Origin: Lentisphaerota bacterium
GTDB lineage: Bacteria; Verrucomicrobiota; Lentisphaeria; Victivallales; UBA1829
Direction: 5' to 3'
Assembly (NCBI GenBank): GCA_015061915.1
Contig: SUVR01000003.1
Span: 62,001 to 126,000, forward strand
Length of the DNA: 64,000 bases
Of this stretch, positions 35,465-44,885 are shown piece after piece. The position numbers and the translations under genes were made by a program. Positions within the stretch are counted from its first letter, which is position 1. Every line of letters starts with the position of its first letter. A model generated the notes under the pieces. The model was not told the DNA's origin. It saw nothing but the letters and a program-made list of their open reading frames with translations, and did no database searches.

Positions 35465-36268
35465 ATGATTGCGAAAAAAATGCTGCTTCTCTCCGCTGCC
35501 GGAAGTGTGTTGCTGCTTGCGGCGTGTCAGACTGCGCAGGATGTGCCCGTTCCCGAAGATGAACTGGCAAAAGAATGGACCGGTCCTATCAAGACTGCTT
35601 ATCCCGAATGGCAGCCCACACAGGAGATGCCCAAGGGCAATGCAGAATACGATGCCGTATTTGCCGCCGCTCCCAAAACGGCTGCTCCTGAACCCGTGGA
35701 AGCTGTAGACCTTGCCGCCGCTCAGGAAGAAAACACGGAAAAAGCCCAGTATCCCATCCTCTACGCTCCCTGCCCCGATAAAGTCCGGCTGGATGTGGCG
35801 GAAAATGGCGATTTCCTGGTGAATGGTTCTGTGCTTCCCGCAGAGATCGTGGAAAAATATCTGAACAAGATCGTTGCTGCTCATAAGGAAAAATCTGCGG
35901 CGATCATTTACATCCAGAGCAGCAAAGCCCCCATGGATAAAGCAAATGATCTGCTGGAGATCTGTCGCAAGGCAAAAGTCGCCAATGTGACTTTTGTCGC
36001 TCCTCAGGAAAAAGCAGTTGCAAAGAAGCCGGTTGCAAAGAAGCCGGCAAAGAAAAAAGCAGTGAAGATGGTCATTGATACTGCCAAGCCGGGTACGGCT
36101 TATGTGGTGAAGAAAGATGATACACTCGGTGGTATCGCCCGAAAATTCTACGGCAGAGCTTCCCTCGCAGGTCTGATCTTTGAGCACAACAAGAAAACGG
36201 TCAAAGATATTCACAAGATCGTGCCGGGCATGAAGATCATGATCCCTGCCCTGAAAGAGGCTGAATAA
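35465..36268 (+). CDS. Lipoprotein with ExbD/TolR-like and LysM domains
   Basis: 267 residues with a strong GGAGG ribosome binding site. The N-terminus is a lipoprotein signal with lipobox LLAAC (Cys21). Residues about 105-180 have the pattern of the periplasmic domain of ExbD/TolR (VRLDVAENGDFLVNGSVLP, AAIIYIQSSKAPMDKANDLLEICRKA, VANVTFVAPQ), but without the membrane helix. A Lys/Ala/Pro-rich linker (182-203) leads to a C-terminal LysM domain (212-261, YVVKKDDTLGGIARKFYG), which binds peptidoglycan. It probably tethers the outer membrane to the cell wall. The ExbD-like match is my reading of the pattern and needs a profile check. Confidence 0.75.
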   Translation: MIAKKMLLLSAAGSVLLLAACQTAQDVPVPEDELAKEWTGPIKTAYPEWQPTQEMPKGNAEYDAVFAAAPKTAAPEPVEAVDLAAAQEENTEKAQYPILYAPCPDKVRLDVAENGDFLVNGSVLPAEIVEKYLNKIVAAHKEKSAAIIYIQSSKAPMDKANDLLEICRKAKVANVTFVAPQEKAVAKKPVAKKPAKKKAVKMVIDTAKPGTAYVVKKDDTLGGIARKFYGRASLAGLIFEHNKKTVKDIHKIVPGMKIMIPALKEAE

Positions 36269-36270
36269 GC

Positions 36271-37311
36271 ATGGCAATTTCCGAAGGAAATGCTGAAGAC
36301 GACGGTGTTCCGCGACCTGACGGGGTCGTGGAGCAACGTTGTTATTTTGATACACCGGGTACGCTGACGGCAATTTTTGCGGCGGACCCGGTTTCCAATT
36401 TGAAACGGGCTGCCGGAAAACTGGAAGCCGCTTTCGTTTCCCGTGATAACTGGGTCCAGATCAATGCGCCGGATCAGGAAATCGTCGAAAAATGTGAACG
36501 GTTCCTCCAAACCCTGCAGGAACTTTACCGTTTGACCGGCGCTCCCCTGATGCAGCACGATTTCGACCAGATTCTCAATGCCTGCGCCGAAAACCGGTCC
36601 GGCGACCTGAAAGAATGTTTTGCCGAGCGGATCAAAGTCAGTCCCAGGAAACGGGAGATCATGCCCCGGACGCCCACACAACTGGATTATGTGCGGGCGC
36701 TCCGGAAAAAGTCGGTCGTCTTCGGTGTCGGTCCTGCCGGTACCGGAAAGACATATCTTGCTATGGCAATGGCGGTTTCCAAACTGCTTGCCGGCGAATG
36801 TGACCGGATCATTCTGACCCGTCCTGCGGTCGAAGCCGGAGAAAATCTCGGATTCCTGCCCGGAAAACTGGAAGAAAAGATCAACCCGTATCTGCGTCCC
36901 CTCTATGATGCGCTGTATGATATGATGGATTTTGCAGAAGCGGAACAGTTGATCTCCCGTAATATCATTGAAGTTGCACCTCTGGCGTTTATGCGCGGTC
37001 GCACGCTCAACAATGCTTTCATTATTCTGGACGAAGCCCAGAACGCCACGCCGGAACAAATGCTTATGTTTCTGACGAGACTCGGCTTCAAGTCCCAGTG
37101 TGTGATTTGCGGCGACCCCTCTCAGACGGACCTGCCCCACAGGAAAGCATCCGGATTGGCAGATGCCGTACGGCGGTTGGAACCGATCCACGAAATCGCT
37201 GTCTGCCGTTTCAATGCCGGTGATGTGGTACGGCATCGGCTGGTGGAAAAAATTGTGCTTGCCTACGCCGAAAAGCCGGATGAAACAGAAAACGGGGAGG
37301 TGGAACAATGA
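36271..37311 (+). CDS. ybeZ: PhoH-like ATPase (YbeZ type)
   Basis: 346 residues. A short KH-like N-terminal domain (residues about 25-100) precedes a PhoH ATPase with Walker A GVGPAGTGKTYLAMA, ILTRPAVEAGENLGFLPG, Walker B FIILDEAQNATPEQM, and GDPSQTDLP. YbeZ proteins work with the RNase YbeY in rRNA maturation; ybeY lies two genes downstream, as in many bacteria. The stop overlaps the ATG of the HD-domain gene (ATGA). First gene of a five- or six-gene unit. Confidence 0.92.
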   Translation: MAISEGNAEDDGVPRPDGVVEQRCYFDTPGTLTAIFAADPVSNLKRAAGKLEAAFVSRDNWVQINAPDQEIVEKCERFLQTLQELYRLTGAPLMQHDFDQILNACAENRSGDLKECFAERIKVSPRKREIMPRTPTQLDYVRALRKKSVVFGVGPAGTGKTYLAMAMAVSKLLAGECDRIILTRPAVEAGENLGFLPGKLEEKINPYLRPLYDALYDMMDFAEAEQLISRNIIEVAPLAFMRGRTLNNAFIILDEAQNATPEQMLMFLTRLGFKSQCVICGDPSQTDLPHRKASGLADAVRRLEPIHEIAVCRFNAGDVVRHRLVEKIVLAYAEKPDETENGEVEQ

Positions 37312-39692
37312 GACCGATCTGGGAAAAAATCAAAATGCATTGGCTGGCGCTGCTCGCTCTGCTCGTGTTGATCATCGGAACGGCACTTCTGCTGGCAAGC
37401 CCCGTGACTCCCGATGCCTTCGAGGTCGTGGAAGGCTATCCGCTGCCCCGTAACATTTACTCTGAAATCGATTTTGAAACGCTGGATTATGAGAAATCTG
37501 AGGCTGCCGGAAAGCTCGCCGAAGAAAAAACTCCGCGCTGTTTCCGGCTGGATCTGCAGAAAATGACCCAGACGATCCGGAAGATCGATGAACTGCTTGT
37601 AAAGTTGAAACGTGCTGCACAACAGGCAGATGCAGGCGTGACGATCGAAAGTGCGGAACCCGCCATTGAACTGACGGAGAGCGAAGAAAAAGCGATCCGC
37701 CTTCTGGTCAAGACGGAACATCTGGACGTACTGGGGGAATCCTGGAAGGGATCGGTCCGGTTCGGTATCCTGGGGCAGAAACAGCAGGAGCCGCTGGGAG
37801 CAAATGAAAAACTTTTTGTAACGCACAGCGATGGCACTGTGCGGGATACTCCCGTGGAGCATACCCAATATTACCGCAAAGAGGCGTTGGCGAAGAAAAT
37901 GCTCTGCGATATTTATGAGGATCGTATTTCCGATTCGGAAATGAAGAATTCCAAGCTGCCTGCATATTTTAACGACATCATTACGGAAAACCTCTTCCCC
38001 GATAATGTGTTGACGATGATCCACCGGGATGCCGCTGTGGAAAAAGCAAAAGTGTACCGCAAGATCCTGACCGGACAGCTCCTGCTTGCCAGAACCAACG
38101 CTCTGACAAAGGAGGAAGTACAGCTTTATCAATCCTACCGCGAGAAGCTGAGTGCCGACCTGCAGCGCGGCAGCAGCGGTGCGGTTGTGTTGTATCGCCT
38201 GTGTGTTGCCCTGGCTCTGCTGTTTTTTATGGGACTTTATATGTACCATCAGTATCCGGAGATCGCCACCAATGCAAGAGCGGTTTGGCTCTGGTGCGGC
38301 GTGATCCTTCTTTGTCTGCTGATGTTCCGGGTGATCGCTGCCGGCTTTTTCCTGCTTGCGGACTTCGGCGGCATACCGCACTGGACCGTATTCCTGGTGT
38401 TGCCGCTTGCTGTGCCATCTCTCCTGATTTCAGTGATTTACGGGTACCGCCCGGCAATCTATATCGGGATTTTTGTCAGCGGGATCGCTGCGTGTACCCT
38501 GAATAATCCTTTTGCCGTCCTGATGACCGGTGTGCTGGTGTCTGCGATCGCAGCATTTATGGTCCGGTCTGTGATCCATTACAAACAGTTCTTTGTCCGG
38601 GCAATTCTTGTTTGTACTGCGGCAACTGCTCTCTGTTCGGTGATCTTTGCCGGAAATTATGCTTTTTCCAGTGCGCCGCCGGAGGCTCTCGCTTCCAAAC
38701 AGCAGCAGCTGATGGAACAGGTGGATGAGGATGGTAAAAAGGCCGATGAGGGTGCCGGAAAAATATTCGGGGTTCAGGTCATAATCCCGGCAACGGGGGA
38801 AGTCGCTCCGCTCTTCAAGTTCCGGATCTTTACGATTTTCTTCGGTTTGCTGCTGATCCCTGCGATTTCCGGACTGGTGACGGTTTCCCTCGCCCAGCTC
38901 CTGCTCTTTATGCTGGAATCCTGTTTCCGCGTTACATCCAGTATGACCTATCTCTCTTATACGGACCGGAACCATAAGTTGTTGAAAGAGCTGCAGATCA
39001 GTGCGCCGGGAACCTATCATCACTGCGAGCGGGTGGCGTTGCTGGCGGAAAATGCCGCCGATGCCATCGGGCTGGATCGGGTACGGGTGCAGGCGTGTGC
39101 CCTTTTCCATGACGTTGGAAAGCTCAAGTATCCCAATATGTTTACGGAAAACAATGCGCCGGGTGAGGAAAATATGCACCGGAATTTCGCTCCCCTCCAG
39201 AGCGTGAATATCATTAAAGAACACGTCGCATACGGTATGGAATTGGGCAAAAAATACAAGCTGCCTCCCCTGTTGCTGCGTGCCATTCAATCGCACCACG
39301 GTACGGATTTCATCTCTTTCTTCTATGCCAACGCACAGCGGGAAGCGGTCTCTGCCGGGTTGCCGGAACCGGATGAAAAGGATTTCCATTATGACGGACC
39401 CCTGGCGGTGGATAAGGAAGTCGTTTTGATCATGCTGGCGGATTGCTGTGAAGCTGCGGTGCAGAGCATTCCGGAATTGACCAAAGAAAAGGTGTATGAC
39501 ATGGTCAATATGCTTTTCGAGAAAAAACAGAAAGGCGGACAGCTGGAAGCTACTGCCTTCACTCTGAAAGAGTTGCATACAGTACAGAAAGTTTTTGTGG
39601 ATTCCCTCCTCTCTATGCACAACAAACGGATCGCATATCCCGATCAGGGGGACCATAATACAAAAAAACAGAAAGGCGGAAAGAATACATGA
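37308..39692 (+). CDS. 7TM-HD domain membrane protein (PgpH-like, candidate c-di-AMP phosphodiesterase)
   Basis: 794 residues. An N-terminal membrane helix (11-30) is followed by a large extracytoplasmic 7TMR-HDED domain, then about seven membrane helices (residues about 300-545) and a cytoplasmic HD domain with YHHCERVALLAENAADAIG, the FHDVGK metal motif and IQSHHGTDF. In Listeria PgpH, the same architecture hydrolyses cyclic di-AMP. The phoH-pgpH-ybeY order is conserved in many phyla. Overlaps both neighbours by four bases. A matching diadenylate cyclase is not in the window. Confidence 0.9.
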   Translation: MRPIWEKIKMHWLALLALLVLIIGTALLLASPVTPDAFEVVEGYPLPRNIYSEIDFETLDYEKSEAAGKLAEEKTPRCFRLDLQKMTQTIRKIDELLVKLKRAAQQADAGVTIESAEPAIELTESEEKAIRLLVKTEHLDVLGESWKGSVRFGILGQKQQEPLGANEKLFVTHSDGTVRDTPVEHTQYYRKEALAKKMLCDIYEDRISDSEMKNSKLPAYFNDIITENLFPDNVLTMIHRDAAVEKAKVYRKILTGQLLLARTNALTKEEVQLYQSYREKLSADLQRGSSGAVVLYRLCVALALLFFMGLYMYHQYPEIATNARAVWLWCGVILLCLLMFRVIAAGFFLLADFGGIPHWTVFLVLPLAVPSLLISVIYGYRPAIYIGIFVSGIAACTLNNPFAVLMTGVLVSAIAAFMVRSVIHYKQFFVRAILVCTAATALCSVIFAGNYAFSSAPPEALASKQQQLMEQVDEDGKKADEGAGKIFGVQVIIPATGEVAPLFKFRIFTIFFGLLLIPAISGLVTVSLAQLLLFMLESCFRVTSSMTYLSYTDRNHKLLKELQISAPGTYHHCERVALLAENAADAIGLDRVRVQACALFHDVGKLKYPNMFTENNAPGEENMHRNFAPLQSVNIIKEHVAYGMELGKKYKLPPLLLRAIQSHHGTDFISFFYANAQREAVSAGLPEPDEKDFHYDGPLAVDKEVVLIMLADCCEAAVQSIPELTKEKVYDMVNMLFEKKQKGGQLEATAFTLKELHTVQKVFVDSLLSMHNKRIAYPDQGDHNTKKQKGGKNT

Positions 39693-40204
39693 GTCTTTCA
39701 TCCGAAATAACCGTTTCTTTTTCCTGGCGGACCGAACGCTGCTTCCGGCGACCGCGGGTGGCTGCTGTCCGGAAGCTGGCTTTGCGGGCGGCTGAACTGG
39801 CTGGAACCGGTCTTGACAGCGAAAATCCTCTGGGCGTCAGCTTCCTTTCGTCTAAAAAAATGGCGGAAGTCAACTGGGATTTCCTGACCCATTCCGGCGA
39901 TACGGATGTGATCTGCTTCAACTACCGGGAGGCGGAAGATGATTTCGGCGCCGGTGTCGACATCCTGATCTGTCCTGCTTTTGCGCTCCGGGAGGCTGCC
40001 AAACGCGCCCTGCCCTACGGACGGGAAGTTGCTCTTTATCTGGTGCATGGTCTGCTCCATGCTGCCGGTTACGATGATCTGAAACCGGAGCTGAAACGGA
40101 AAATGCGCCGTGCCGAAAAAAGAGTTATGACGGTTCTGGAAAAAGAGTTCGATTTGTGCTCAATTTTCCAATATGACGGGCAAATGACGGAGGAAATGTC
40201 ATGA
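39689..40204 (+). CDS. ybeY: Endoribonuclease YbeY (rRNA maturation)
   Basis: 171 residues. The metal-binding signature is HGLLHAAGYDD (HGxLHxxGYDx form, three metal ligands), preceded by DTDVICFNYR and GVDILICPA. YbeY helps process the 3' end of 16S rRNA and supports 70S quality control. The gene overlaps the HD-domain gene and the CorC-like gene by ATGA junctions on both sides, indicating tight co-translation. The final histidine of the canonical HxxxxxH signature appears replaced by aspartate, as occurs in some family members. Confidence 0.93.
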   Translation: MSLSSEITVSFSWRTERCFRRPRVAAVRKLALRAAELAGTGLDSENPLGVSFLSSKKMAEVNWDFLTHSGDTDVICFNYREAEDDFGAGVDILICPAFALREAAKRALPYGREVALYLVHGLLHAAGYDDLKPELKRKMRRAEKRVMTVLEKEFDLCSIFQYDGQMTEEMS

Positions 40205-41487
40205 ACATCTGGTTGCTTTCCCTGTTGATTTTTGCCGTCTTGTGCCTCCTGTTCCTGACCTGTGTTTTCGAGGCGTTTGACAGCCTTTCCGGCGGCAGGA
40301 TCCGGAAGGTCGAGACGAAAGATAAAGCCTTCGCCGCCAAGTTGGAAGAATGGATGGCGCATGATAATGTCCTCCGGGCGATCCTGAAGATCCTCATGTT
40401 CATTACTGCCTCTCTGGTGGGCGGATTGGGATACGCGGTCCTTTCCGGGGCGTATCCGGAGTTCGCACGCCAGTGGTGGTGGGCGGTCATCATTGCGGCG
40501 ATCGCAGTTGCCACTATGATCTCGGAGATCATTGCGCGCTTTATCCTGTTCCGGCTTTATCTTTTTATGATCCGGGTTGCGGTCCCTCCCGTCTATTTCA
40601 TTGCAAGAACTTTCCTGCTGCCTTTCGCCTGGCTGTTGGAAAAGGCGGACAGCACCACCGATGACTGGCAGAAATCGGAAGATCCCGATGAAAAGGTCAG
40701 CGTGGAAGATGAAATCCTTTCTTATGTAGACAGTTACAACGATGACACGGAAAGCGACCTGCAGGAAGGCGAAAAGGAGATGATCCGGGGTATTCTGGAA
40801 ATCGGTGATATGTCGGTCCGGGCAATTATGACGCCCCGGGTGGATCTGGTCGCCCTGCCCGGTACTGCCAGCATCGAAGATGCAAAAAAGCTCTTTATTG
40901 AGTCCGGTCACAGCCGGATCCCCGTTTATGGCAGGAGTATTGATGAGATCCGCGGTGTTATCTATGCAAAAGATTTTCTTTCTGACGAGCAGACGAACGG
41001 AAAAAATCTGTTTCAGCTGGCGCACGCGCCGATCTTTATTCCGGAGACAAAAGAAGTGGCGGAGCTGTTAGAGGAGATCAAGCGGTCACGCAACCACTTC
41101 GCGGTGATTATTGATGAATTCGGCGGAACCTCCGGCGTTGCCACGTTTGAGGACATCATTGAGGAGATCGTGGGAGAGGTCCACGATGAATACGATACGG
41201 AATCCGATATCGAAAAGAAGCCCCAGCTCCTGCCCGATGGCACCATCGTCCTCGAAGCCAGAACCCCTGTTTCCGATGTGAATGACATCGCAGATGTGGA
41301 GATCCCGGATATCGAAGGTGCTGAAACCATCGGCGGTTACATCTGTGCCGCTCTCGGCAGGATCCCGGAGCCGGGAACCGAATTCACCGTTCCCGAACAG
41401 TTCCGGGCGGTGGTGTTGGAAGCGGATACCCGAAAGATCAAAACGATCCGGCTGGAACTGTTGGATCCTGCAGAAAAAGAGGCGTAA
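40201..41487 (+). CDS. CorC/HlyC family CBS-domain membrane protein
   Basis: 428 residues. The N-terminal about 150 residues hold three or four membrane helices of the CNNM/DUF21 type. A CBS domain pair follows: VRAIMTPRVDLVALPGTASIEDAKKLFIESGHSRIPVYGR and the EIKRSRNHFAVIIDEFGGTSGVATFEDIIEEIVGE motif typical of CorC, and a C-terminal CorC_HlyC domain. Members (YbeX, CorC, MpfA) are implicated in Mg2+ efflux and, through ybeZ-ybeY-ybeX linkage, ribosome metabolism. Overlaps ybeY by four bases. Confidence 0.9.
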   Translation: MNIWLLSLLIFAVLCLLFLTCVFEAFDSLSGGRIRKVETKDKAFAAKLEEWMAHDNVLRAILKILMFITASLVGGLGYAVLSGAYPEFARQWWWAVIIAAIAVATMISEIIARFILFRLYLFMIRVAVPPVYFIARTFLLPFAWLLEKADSTTDDWQKSEDPDEKVSVEDEILSYVDSYNDDTESDLQEGEKEMIRGILEIGDMSVRAIMTPRVDLVALPGTASIEDAKKLFIESGHSRIPVYGRSIDEIRGVIYAKDFLSDEQTNGKNLFQLAHAPIFIPETKEVAELLEEIKRSRNHFAVIIDEFGGTSGVATFEDIIEEIVGEVHDEYDTESDIEKKPQLLPDGTIVLEARTPVSDVNDIADVEIPDIEGAETIGGYICAALGRIPEPGTEFTVPEQFRAVVLEADTRKIKTIRLELLDPAEKEA

Positions 41488-42171
41488 ATGAGCAGATTTT
41501 TGAAAAATTCGATCCTGACAGGGATCTTTGTCGTTGTACCGATCTTCGTTTCTCTGTGGATCGCATGGGTGATTTATGACGCCCTGACTTCCTGGGGCGT
41601 GGAGCTGGCGGGAAAACTGAATTTCGGCTGGGATGTTTCCACATTCTGGAAGGTGCAGATCGTCCGGATCGCAAGTTTGCTGGTCATGGCGTTGCTGTTG
41701 GTCCTGATCGGGGTGATCGCACGCAATACTTTGGGAAAAAAATTGGTACAGGGCTTTCAGAAACTGTTACTGAAGGTGCCGATCATCAAAACCATCTACT
41801 CCACTTCCCAGCAGGTCGGAGACGCTCTCTGGAATGCCAATGGCGGCGATATGTTCAGCAAGGCTGTCCTTTTTGAGTATCCCCGGCGCGGTTCCTGGGC
41901 AGTCGGTTTTCTGACCAACGAAAACAAACAGCAGTTTGAGATCACACGGGCTTTGAACCGGGAACTGGTCAGTGTTTTCATACCCACCACGCCCAATCCG
42001 ACCAGCGGATTCCTCTTCCTGATTCCGAGGGAAGATTGTATTATCCTGAATATGACCGTAGCGGAGGCGATGAAATATATTGTCAGCTGCGGCGCCGTGA
42101 TCCCTCCGGAAAAAGCCGGGGAACTGGCGGAAAAAACAACGGAAAAGAACACGGAAAGCGTGGAAAAATGA
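41488..42171 (+). CDS. DUF502 family membrane protein
   Basis: 227 residues. Two N-terminal membrane helices (about 8-30 and 55-78) with the motif NSILTGIFVVVPIFVSLWI, then the cytoplasmic beta-rich domain containing LVQGFQKLLLKVPIIKTIYSTSQQVGDAL and VSVFIPTTPNPTSGFLFLIP, both diagnostic of DUF502. Function unknown in the family. Begins directly at the stop of the CorC-like gene (TAAATG) and ends by an ATGA overlap with xseA. The C-terminal tail is rich in Lys, Glu and Thr. Confidence 0.88.
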   Translation: MSRFLKNSILTGIFVVVPIFVSLWIAWVIYDALTSWGVELAGKLNFGWDVSTFWKVQIVRIASLLVMALLLVLIGVIARNTLGKKLVQGFQKLLLKVPIIKTIYSTSQQVGDALWNANGGDMFSKAVLFEYPRRGSWAVGFLTNENKQQFEITRALNRELVSVFIPTTPNPTSGFLFLIPREDCIILNMTVAEAMKYIVSCGAVIPPEKAGELAEKTTEKNTESVEK

Positions 42172-43364
42172 CCACGGAAAAGGTTTGGCAGGTCTCGGAA
42201 GTCACGGCGATGGTCCGGGATATGCTGGAGCAGAGCCTGCTCCCCCTCTGGATCAGTGGCGAGATCGGAAACCTGACACTGCACCGGTCAGGACACGTTT
42301 ATATGACGATCAAAGACGCCCAGTCTCAGATGAAAGCCGTCTTTTTCGGCGGGGTTGCCCAATGCCGGGCGCTGGATCTGCGACAGGGCTCCAAGGTGGA
42401 GGTCCTGGGCAAACTTTCGCTCTATCAGGCAGGCGGCGAGTTCCAGTTGAATGTACGGGCGGTACGCCTCTGCGGTGTCGGGACCCTGCAGGAACAGTTT
42501 GAAGCCATGAAGAAGCGTCTGGCGGAGGAAGGTCTTTTCGATGCCGCACGGAAAAAAGAGATTCCCTTTCTTTGCCGCCGGATCGGACTGGTGACTTCTC
42601 CCTCCGGGGCGGCTGTGAAAGACTTTATCAAAGTTGCGACACGCCGTTTTCCCGGTCTGGATATCCGGATCTGCCCTGCCCCGGTACAGGGAAAAGGCGC
42701 AGAGAACAAACTCGCTGCTGCCATCCGGTTTTTCAACCGGATAAATGAGGTGGATGTGATCGTGCTGACCCGTGGCGGCGGTTCCCTGGAAGACCTCTGG
42801 CCTTTCAATGAAGAAGTGCTGGCACGGGCGATTGCCGCCAGCCGCATCCCCGTGGTCAGTGCCGTGGGACACGAGATCGATTTCACCATCGCCGATTTTG
42901 CTGCGGACCTGCGGGCGCCCACTCCTTCCGCCGCTGCCGAGATGATCGTGCCGGAGCTTTCCACCGTCTCCAAAGACATCCTTCAGTTTCAGAACCGGAT
43001 CCGCAATGCCATGCAGATCGCCGTCGAACGGGCAGGCAGACGGTTGGAACGGGTGGAGAAACAGACCCTTTTTCAGCGGATCGAACGCTTTATCGCCGAT
43101 CGCCGTCAAAAAGTCGATATGACGCTCCAAAATATTTTTGACGGAGTAAATGACGGATTTGACGACGCCCGCCGTCGTCTTGATAAAGCAAACAATACCA
43201 TTGAGTTATGTTCGCCGATGGCAACCGTCAGACGGGGATTTGCCATTCTGACGGATCCTGTGACGGGTGAGCCGCTGACTACGGTTTCTTCCGTCAAAAA
43301 GCAGGAAAAAGTCCGGGCGATCCTTTCCGACGGCACCATCGACCTGAACATTCCCCGTCCCTGA
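42168..43364 (+). CDS. xseA: Exodeoxyribonuclease VII large subunit
   Basis: The ATG at 42168 overlaps the DUF502 stop; earlier in-frame starts lie inside that gene. 398 residues. The N-terminal OB-fold has LWISGEIGNLTLHRSGHVYMTIKD, and the catalytic domain includes RIGLVTSPSGAAVKDF, DVIVLTRGGGSLEDLWPFNEE and SAVGHEIDFTIADFAADLRAPTPSAAAE. A coiled-coil region follows and the C-terminus closes with ATVRRGFAIL. ExoVII degrades single-stranded DNA; its small subunit gene xseB, often adjacent, is not found here. Confidence 0.95.
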   Translation: MTTEKVWQVSEVTAMVRDMLEQSLLPLWISGEIGNLTLHRSGHVYMTIKDAQSQMKAVFFGGVAQCRALDLRQGSKVEVLGKLSLYQAGGEFQLNVRAVRLCGVGTLQEQFEAMKKRLAEEGLFDAARKKEIPFLCRRIGLVTSPSGAAVKDFIKVATRRFPGLDIRICPAPVQGKGAENKLAAAIRFFNRINEVDVIVLTRGGGSLEDLWPFNEEVLARAIAASRIPVVSAVGHEIDFTIADFAADLRAPTPSAAAEMIVPELSTVSKDILQFQNRIRNAMQIAVERAGRRLERVEKQTLFQRIERFIADRRQKVDMTLQNIFDGVNDGFDDARRRLDKANNTIELCSPMATVRRGFAILTDPVTGEPLTTVSSVKKQEKVRAILSDGTIDLNIPRP

Positions 43365-43444
43365 TCCCCTCCCCCGTTTTCAGCTGCACGCCGGAGTCAG
43401 ATCACAAAAATAGCGGAGCATTTCTTGTTGTTGATTTCCGGCAG

Positions 43445-44032
43445 TTATTCTTCTTCCGCGGAAACCAGATCATACTTGTTCGCGCCTTTTTGCGACGGGT
43501 AAAGTCCCAAAAAGAGGAAAACGGCAAGATGAAGAATACCCCAGAGTCCTACCCCTATCCCCATTTTTCCTAATGTTAAAAGAGAAATAGCAAGAACAAG
43601 AAAGAACATCAGTCCTTTACATACAGACGCAATAAATACAAACGGTGCAAGAAGGAACAGCAGAAACGCCCGGGATCCCCCTATGCCAATGTCATGCAAA
43701 CGGCGTACGCACAGGCAAACAGTTGCCGGAATCCACCTCACAAGGTAAATAACACCCGCCGGAATCGCAATGATCATAGCAGACCTTATATCTTCTGTCA
43801 GTATAAGCAACAGGAAAACAATGGCATTCAGAATGACATTTTGAATGATACCGAACAGGATCGCAAACCAGAATTCTTTCCGGCTGGCTCTTCCTTCAAC
43901 GCTGTATGCGTTATCCGAAAATGTTATAAGAGTTATCTTTTTCGGTGTTGCCTGCGGTGCACCTGCTTCTTTGTTTTGATTTTCCATAGTTTGTTTTTCT
44001 TTCGTAGTCTTCAAATCGTCAACTTTGTTCAT
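43445..44032 (-). CDS. DUF805 family membrane protein
   Basis: The ATG at 44032 (195 residues) is preferred, though one at 43987 is also possible. Hydrophilic N-terminus (about 45 residues), then four membrane helices. The GRASRKEFWFAILF and VRRLHDIGIGG motifs are the DUF805 signature. Function unknown; members are small inner-membrane proteins sometimes linked to stress or phage defence. The 5' end overlaps the stop of the next upstream gene by 14 bp, so the two are an operon. No terminator was recognised between this gene and xseA. Confidence 0.78.
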   Translation of the reverse strand: MNKVDDLKTTKEKQTMENQNKEAGAPQATPKKITLITFSDNAYSVEGRASRKEFWFAILFGIIQNVILNAIVFLLLILTEDIRSAMIIAIPAGVIYLVRWIPATVCLCVRRLHDIGIGGSRAFLLFLLAPFVFIASVCKGLMFFLVLAISLLTLGKMGIGVGLWGILHLAVFLFLGLYPSQKGANKYDLVSAEEE

Positions 44033-44426
44033 TTTCTTTTTTTGCGTCCTCTGCTGTCTCACGATAATCACGTTTCAAAATCCGGTTGGCAGATGAGTTT
44101 GTTTTTATCAAAACAATGATCAAAATGATCCATACTACGCCTGTTAAGATGGGTGGAAGAAGATACATAGCCACCAGTGCAGCCAGCATAATAACGATGA
44201 TTCTCAGACATCCGGCTTTGTTTTGGTTGCGCGTATGAGATTGGAATCGTTCCACCGCTTTTGCTGTCTGAGCATTTCTGGAGGGGACTGCAAGCTTGAC
44301 CGCAGGTTTCGCAACTCGTTTCATACCCGGTTTTACAACTGGTTTCGCAGCGGGTTTTACCGTCGGTTCGCAACTGGTGTTTTCACCAAATTCTTCACAT
44401 TTGTTCTCTTTTTGTTCTTCGGACAT
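44019..44426 (-). CDS. Small membrane protein with KP-rich N-terminus
   Basis: 135 residues, not recognised. An AAGGAG site lies 8 bp before the ATG. The N-terminal half contains imperfect VKPAAKPVVKPGMKRVAKP-type repeats, basic and proline-rich, followed by two hydrophobic segments (about 75-92 and 93-106) and a charged C-terminus. It may be a cytoplasm-facing small membrane protein. It overlaps the DUF805 gene, so both are likely translated together. A terminator-like hairpin lies only 43 bp upstream of its start codon. Confidence 0.6.
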   Translation of the reverse strand: MSEEQKENKCEEFGENTSCEPTVKPAAKPVVKPGMKRVAKPAVKLAVPSRNAQTAKAVERFQSHTRNQNKAGCLRIIVIMLAALVAMYLLPPILTGVVWIILIIVLIKTNSSANRILKRDYRETAEDAKKENEQS

Positions 44427-44468
44427 TATTTTTCTCCTTGATTTTTGTATGATTCAGACAACAAAAAA

Positions 44469-44508
44469 GCCGTGGTCCCGGTGACGGGATCACAGCTGAG
44501 ACTTTTTT
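44469..44508. terminator. Terminator-like hairpin upstream of the small membrane protein gene
   Basis: Inverted repeat 44469-44480 with 44485-44496 (one mismatch, one G-U), GTGA loop, A6 on the left (44463-44468) and T6 on the right (44503-44508). It has terminator form in both directions. It lies between the gene start (44426) and the microsatellite, so it may end upstream transcription or act as a leader attenuator. Confidence 0.6.
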
Positions 44509-44552
44509 GATTGCAGATAGAGGAAAAACGGGCAGAAATTACGCCGGATTGA

Positions 44553-44773
<221 letters not shown>

Positions 44774-44885
44774 CCTGTTTGAACATATTTGTCATAATCA
44801 AAGTATTCATAATGCGCTTACTATATATCCATTTTTTTGCAATGTCAAGGGGCGTAATCGCAAACACTTCAAAAATGAGGGAATA

